A DNA stretch of 8,112 nt, taken from CAYYDH01 sp964470615. Lineage in GTDB: Bacteria; Patescibacteriota; Minisyncoccia; Minisyncoccales; GWA2-38-27. Where the stretch lies: the NCBI GenBank assembly GCA_964470615.1, contig CAYYDH010000026.1, forward strand, positions 1 through 8,112, read 5' to 3'. Shown here one piece after another: positions 5,182 to 8,112 of the stretch. Made by a program: the position numbers and the translations under genes. Position 1 is the stretch's first letter. Every line of letters begins with the position of its first letter. The notes beneath the pieces are model-generated. The model was not told where the DNA came from. It saw nothing but the letters and a program-made list of their open reading frames with translations, and did not search any database.

Positions 5182-5787
5182 ATGAAAAAATCCGATATTG
5201 TTGTTTCGCTTGTAATAGGCGAAATCGTTGCGCTGTATTTTGTGAACTTGCTGGGAGAAATTTCTGATAAGCTTCCTATCCCAGGGTCATGGCTGTGGAG
5301 CTTGACCGTAATTTTCCCGGTTTTAAGCATTGTTTGCCTTTGGTTAGCATCCTTAATAGGTAAGCGCTTTCTTTTTGTTTATCAACTGGCAAAGTTTATT
5401 CTAATTGGCGCCCTAGCTACTATCTTTGATTTAGGTACTTTAAGCTTGTTTATAAAACTGTCTGCTGTAACTGCCGGTGTCTATTACCTTGTTTTCAAGG
5501 GAATATCTTTTATTATCGCCACTGCTGCCAAATATTTTGCTGATAAGTTCTGGGCCTTTGAAAAGAAAGAGACAACCAGAATGGCAAAAGAATTTATCCG
5601 GTTTTTTTTGGTAACCGCCGTTGGATTGGTGATAAATGTTGGAGCAGCCGGGCTTTTCGTAAATATGCTTAAGCCGCAGATGGGGTTTTCGGCAGAATCA
5701 TGGGCCAACCTTGGCGGTATTTTCGCGGTCTTGATAACGTTTACCTGGAACTTTATAGGATACAAATTTATTGTCTTTAAGAAATAA
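5182..5787 (+). CDS. GtrA-family membrane protein
   Basis: The 201-residue protein has about six hydrophobic segments: roughly 7-24, 38-58, 68-92, 100-118, 138-162 and 174-194. The last four form a GtrA-type domain. The first helix of the pair has QLAKFILIGALATIFDLGTL, and the second ends KYFADKFWAFEKKE. The domain then repeats as FIRFFLVTAVGLVINVGAAG and closes with WNFIGYKFIVFKK, where W.F followed by a basic residue is the family signature. The first two helices extend beyond the minimal 120-130 residue family length. GtrA-like proteins are linked to moving polyprenyl-phosphate-linked sugars across the membrane for surface glycosylation; the substrate here is unknown. No SD precedes the ATG. 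Its stop TAA shares one base with the dnaX ATG, so the two are translationally coupled. Confidence 0.88.
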   Translation: MKKSDIVVSLVIGEIVALYFVNLLGEISDKLPIPGSWLWSLTVIFPVLSIVCLWLASLIGKRFLFVYQLAKFILIGALATIFDLGTLSLFIKLSAVTAGVYYLVFKGISFIIATAAKYFADKFWAFEKKETTRMAKEFIRFFLVTAVGLVINVGAAGLFVNMLKPQMGFSAESWANLGGIFAVLITFTWNFIGYKFIVFKK

Positions 5788-6899
5788 TGCCGAATCTTGT
5801 TCTATACCGGAAATACAGGCCGCAGATTTTTGCTGAAATAGTCGGCCAGGAAAGTGTTGTTCAGACGCTAAGCAATGCCATTGCTAACGGTTTAATTTCC
5901 CACGCCTATTTATTCTGCGGACCTCGAGGAAGCGGGAAAACGACCATTGCTCGTCTTTTAGCAAAAGCTGCCAATTGCCAGAACAGGAAGGATGGCCAGT
6001 TTGAGCCGTGCAACAAATGCTCTTCTTGTTTGGAAATAATGGAAGGTAGGTCAATGGACTTGACTGAGATTGATGCAGCTTCCCACCGCGGCATTGACGA
6101 GATCAGGGAACTAAGAGACGGCATTAAGTTTTCACCGACCAAAGGTAAATACAAAGTCTTTATTCTAGATGAAGCGCATCAGCTGTCTAAGGATGCTGTT
6201 AATGCGCTTTTAAAAACCTTAGAAGAGCCGCCAGCCCACGCCATTTTCATTCTCGCCACCACCGAATCTCACAAAATGATTCCTACGATTATTTCCCGTT
6301 GCCAGCGGTTCGATTTCAGAAAGCTTACGTTAGACGAGATTATTAAAAGGCTGGAGTATGTTTGCAAAAAGGAAGGTACAAGGATTGAAAAAGCAGCCCT
6401 GGAGCTGATTGCCTTGAATTCAGGTGGGGCGATAAGGGATGCTGAAAGCCTGCTTGATCAGGCAATAACTTTTGCCGGAACTCAAGAGGATAACGGAACG
6501 ATTAAAGCTGAAGAGTTGAAAGACTTGCTAGGTATTGCCGATACCCGCCTAATAAGCCAAATGGTTGATTTCATTTCTCAAAAACAAACAGAGAGGGCAA
6601 TTACTTTTTTAAACGAAACCTTGGAGAAGGGATTTGACCCTAACGAATTCGTTAGAGCTTTAATTAAATATTTCAGGCAGGCCATGATTTTAAAGATAAA
6701 CCCCGAACCGGCTAATCCGATAATCGTAGGCTTGACTAAAGAAGAGCAGAATAAGATAAAAACTCAGATTTCCAAGATGACGAACGAAGAGATTCAGAAA
6801 GCTTTGAACCTTTTCATGGATGCTGAGAATAAGATGAAATACTCCTCAATCCAGCAATTACCGCTGGAATTGGCAATAGTCGAGGTCATTAATAAATAA
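5787..6899 (+). CDS. dnaX: DNA polymerase III subunit gamma/tau, short form
   Basis: DnaX is the ATPase subunit of the clamp loader that places the beta sliding clamp on primed DNA. The 370 residues contain the AAA+ core: the conserved start LYRKYRPQIFAEIVGQ (6-21), Walker A GPRGSGKT (45-52), a zinc module with Cys64, Cys75, Cys78 and Cys81, Walker B ILDEAH (126-131), sensor 1 LATTE (156-160), the SRC motif (170-172) with its arginine finger, and sensor 2 GGAIRDAE (213-220). The protein ends after the helical collar domain. The tau-specific regions that in E. coli bind DnaB and the polymerase are absent, and I see no A-rich slippery site of the E. coli type. The start overlaps the upstream stop (TAATG), so re-initiation probably drives translation. 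A terminator follows. Confidence 0.97.
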   Translation: MPNLVLYRKYRPQIFAEIVGQESVVQTLSNAIANGLISHAYLFCGPRGSGKTTIARLLAKAANCQNRKDGQFEPCNKCSSCLEIMEGRSMDLTEIDAASHRGIDEIRELRDGIKFSPTKGKYKVFILDEAHQLSKDAVNALLKTLEEPPAHAIFILATTESHKMIPTIISRCQRFDFRKLTLDEIIKRLEYVCKKEGTRIEKAALELIALNSGGAIRDAESLLDQAITFAGTQEDNGTIKAEELKDLLGIADTRLISQMVDFISQKQTERAITFLNETLEKGFDPNEFVRALIKYFRQAMILKINPEPANPIIVGLTKEEQNKIKTQISKMTNEEIQKALNLFMDAENKMKYSSIQQLPLELAIVEVINK

Positions 6900-6917
6900 C
6901 CTTTTCTTTTATTAGAA

Positions 6918-6942
6918 AAAAGAGCGTTTATAGCGCTCTTTT
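6918..6942. terminator. Bidirectional terminator between dnaX and parB
   Basis: A 9-bp stem AAAAGAGCG (6918-6926) / CGCTCTTTT (6934-6942) closes a 7-nt loop. The minus strand continues with a T6 run and the plus strand with TTTT then ATAGTTTTT. It serves the converging dnaX and parB transcripts. Confidence 0.87.
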
Positions 6943-6949
6943 ATAGTTT

Positions 6950-7918
6950 TTAATTTGAGCCTTTTCTTTCCGCCACTTCTGTTATTGTTCGTAACAGTTT
7001 TTCTAAGGGCTTTTGCAGCCTTTTGACCGTGTCAGCTGCTGAAAAAAGCTGGCCTATCGGGAAGCTCAGAAGCATTTCTTGGAGGGAAGCTCCGCTAGCC
7101 GGTACAACAAAACCCTCGACGTTTTCTGCTAAGCGTTCCAAGAAATTCATAAGAGAAGCGCGACTTTTTCTGGGATGTTTGCCATATCCTACCTTGTGCC
7201 CGTGTTCCAGAGCAGTGGTTCTTACGTGATGCATTGCCGGTAACATCCTCATTCCTTTTCCGTGTATCTCTTTTGCTATTTCAAACTGCAAATCACGAGG
7301 AAGAGACGTAAGGAGCAGGGCGACAGAGAAGCAAACACCTCCTTGTCGCGGTTTCCTTACCGAGGGATCCATCATTGCAGCAACGCGCGGGTCAAGCTTC
7401 ACAAGGCTTAAGTGCTGAAACACCCAGGGAACTGACTTAGCGCACATTGCAGCAATCTGCTGGGTCGAAAAATCCATTTCTTTGAGCCTTTTCAGAGCCA
7501 AAGCAACTTCCAGAGGGGTATGTCCTTCTCGGCCGAGATTGGCAACGATTGAGTGGACAAATCGTTCATTCGCTCCTCCGCCCGAGGGTAAAACAAGGGC
7601 GCGGATAGTGTGATGTCTGCCTAATATCAAGCAAGCCCGCCACCTTCTTTCTCCATCAACAATAATATACGGGTTTTTGGGGTCGTCTGTAGGTTCAACC
7701 AGTATCGGGATTTTTTGGCCGACTTCTTTTATGCTGGCGGCCAAGCTTTTCAGGCCAGCATGGTCAAAGTGTTTTCTGGGTTGATCAGGGTCTCGTTTTA
7801 TAAGGGAAGCTTCTATCAATTGCACCGTTGCGTTTTCTTGGAGTCTTTCTTTTGACTGTCTAACTTTTTCTTTAAGGTCTGCGACTCCTACTCTAGCCGT
7901 AGCTTGCGATGTGCCCAT
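6950..7918 (-). CDS. parB: ParB/RepB-family partition or nucleoid-associated DNA-binding protein
   Basis: With the ATG at 7918 the product is 322 residues. This start is chosen because AAAGGGG (7925-7931) lies 6 nt before it; the frame stays open upstream to 8035, but that would run through the promoter. The N-terminal CTP-binding/nuclease-fold domain has IKRDPDQPRKHFD (40-52), SLAASIKEVGQKIPILV (58-74) and the CTP-binding box GERRWRA (89-95). ParB box 2 is ANLGREGHTPLEVALAL (126-142). A helix-turn-helix spans about 150-172 (FSTQQIAAMCAKSVPWVFQHL), followed by the family's LLTSLP..LQFEIAKEI..KGMR region. The C-terminus is helical and could dimerise. Chromosomal ParB clamps spread from parS to organise and segregate origins with ParA. 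No parA and no consensus parS are visible here, so a plasmid-type, phage-type or regulatory ParB homologue is possible. It has its own promoter. Confidence 0.88.
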   Translation of the reverse strand: MGTSQATARVGVADLKEKVRQSKERLQENATVQLIEASLIKRDPDQPRKHFDHAGLKSLAASIKEVGQKIPILVEPTDDPKNPYIIVDGERRWRACLILGRHHTIRALVLPSGGGANERFVHSIVANLGREGHTPLEVALALKRLKEMDFSTQQIAAMCAKSVPWVFQHLSLVKLDPRVAAMMDPSVRKPRQGGVCFSVALLLTSLPRDLQFEIAKEIHGKGMRMLPAMHHVRTTALEHGHKVGYGKHPRKSRASLMNFLERLAENVEGFVVPASGASLQEMLLSFPIGQLFSAADTVKRLQKPLEKLLRTITEVAERKGSN

Positions 7919-7942
7919 TCTTTTCCCCTTTAGTTGAGGGCT

Positions 7943-7959
7943 GTACGTTGTTAAAGTAC
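7943..7959. promoter_or_regulatory. Imperfect palindrome in the parB leader, possible operator
   Basis: GTAC at 7943-7946 and GTAC at 7956-7959, with inner TT and AA flanks, form a 17-bp imperfect inverted repeat (GTACgTTgttAAaGTAC). It would lie just downstream of the predicted parB transcription start (about 7961) and before the SD. It does not match parS. Function is inferred from position only. Confidence 0.3.
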
Positions 7960-7967
7960 TTTTTCTA

Positions 7968-7996
7968 ATATTAACCTGGCTATTATCAATTATCAA
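7968..7996 (-). promoter_or_regulatory. Predicted parB promoter
   Basis: On the minus strand, TTGATA (7991-7996, 5/6), 17 bp and TAATAT (7968-7973, 4/6) give an expected start near 7961 and a leader of about 43 nt with a strong SD. A second TATCAA copy (7984-7989) makes a short direct repeat with the -35. Confidence 0.5.
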
Positions 7997-8002
7997 CCCA
8001 TC

Positions 8003-8030
8003 TTGTAAAACATCTGGAAAATGGTAAAAT
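8003..8030 (+). promoter_or_regulatory. Predicted promoter of tRNA-Gln
   Basis: TTGTAA (8003-8008, 4/6), 16 bp and TAAAAT (8025-8030, 5/6), with TGG before the -10 as an extended element. The expected start is about 8036-8038, only a few bases before the mature tRNA 5' end. It is back to back with the parB promoter; the two -35 boxes are 6 bp apart. Confidence 0.55.
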
Positions 8031-8039
8031 AACAAAAAT

Positions 8040-8110
8040 TGCGGGGTCGTCTAACGGCAGGACAGCAGCCTTTGGAGCTGCTTATCTTGGTTCGAGTCCA
8101 AGCCCCGCAG
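8040..8110 (+). tRNA. tRNA-Gln (anticodon UUG)
   Basis: The cloverleaf is complete. The acceptor stem is TGCGGGG (8040-8046) / CCCCGCA (8103-8109). The D arm is 8049-8063, with AACGGCA in its loop. The anticodon stem GCAGC (8065-8069) / GCTGC (8077-8081) carries loop CTTTGGA with anticodon TTG at 8072-8074, which reads CAA. The variable loop is 4 nt, and the T arm is CTTGG / CCAAG with loop TTCGAGT (8086-8102). The U1-A72 pair and discriminator G73 (8110) are known glutamine identity features. The bases after G73 are CA and the window then ends; a full CCA is not visible, so the CCA end is probably added after transcription. Confidence 0.95.
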
Positions 8111-8112
8111 CA

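Noticed and set aside
6400..6899. Programmed frameshift site in dnaX
   Set aside because: No A AAA AAG-type heptamer with a following hairpin was seen; the gene encodes only the short form in frame.
7919..8035. Upstream start for ParB adding 39 residues
   Set aside because: The extension covers the predicted promoter and has no ParB similarity, while the ATG at 7918 has a well-placed SD.
1..8112. CRISPR array, insertion sequence or other mobile element
   Set aside because: No regularly spaced repeats, transposase or recombinase reading frames, or terminal inverted repeats were found.

Overview
This is a bacterial chromosomal window dense with housekeeping genes. It holds the tail of rmuC, rplU (ribosomal protein L21), recR, dnaB, cysS, a GtrA-family membrane protein, dnaX, a ParB-family protein and a tRNA-Gln(UUG). 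TGA, TAA and TAG all act as normal stops. The compact AT-leaning genes, a DnaX that ends after its clamp-loader core, L21 without an adjacent rpmA, and many core genes lacking a Shine-Dalgarno (SD) sequence suggest a small-genome lineage such as Patescibacteria/CPR (Parcubacteria-like). That placement is an inference; no taxonomic marker was compared.

Layout. Positions 1-542 (+): the end of rmuC, then rplU, closed by a hairpin that also serves the convergent recR. Positions 566-2617 (-): a dnaB-recR operon with a 6-bp gap. Positions 2618-3108: no evident protein gene. This stretch carries a consensus sigma70 promoter (TTGACA, 17 bp, TATAAT), about 290 GC-rich nucleotides full of predicted hairpins, and an intrinsic terminator. 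I read it as an independent structured non-coding RNA that I cannot assign to a family. Positions 3109-3366 (+): an 85-aa orphan protein with a near-perfect SD. Positions 3420-4781 (-): cysS. Positions 4881-5069 (+): a 62-aa two-helix membrane peptide with its own promoter and terminator. Positions 5182-6899 (+): GtrA-like gene and dnaX, joined by a 1-nt stop/start overlap. Positions 6950-7918 (-): ParB-family gene. Positions 8040-8110 (+): tRNA-Gln, back to back with parB.

Functionally the window is rich in replication and repair: DnaB helicase, the DnaX clamp-loader subunit, RecR, RmuC and a ParB-like DNA-binding protein. Translation is represented by L21, CysRS and tRNA-Gln. The less ordinary material is the GC-rich RNA at about 2728-3020, the two small orphan proteins, and a split in translation signals: small or accessory genes have strong SD sequences, while several core genes have none.
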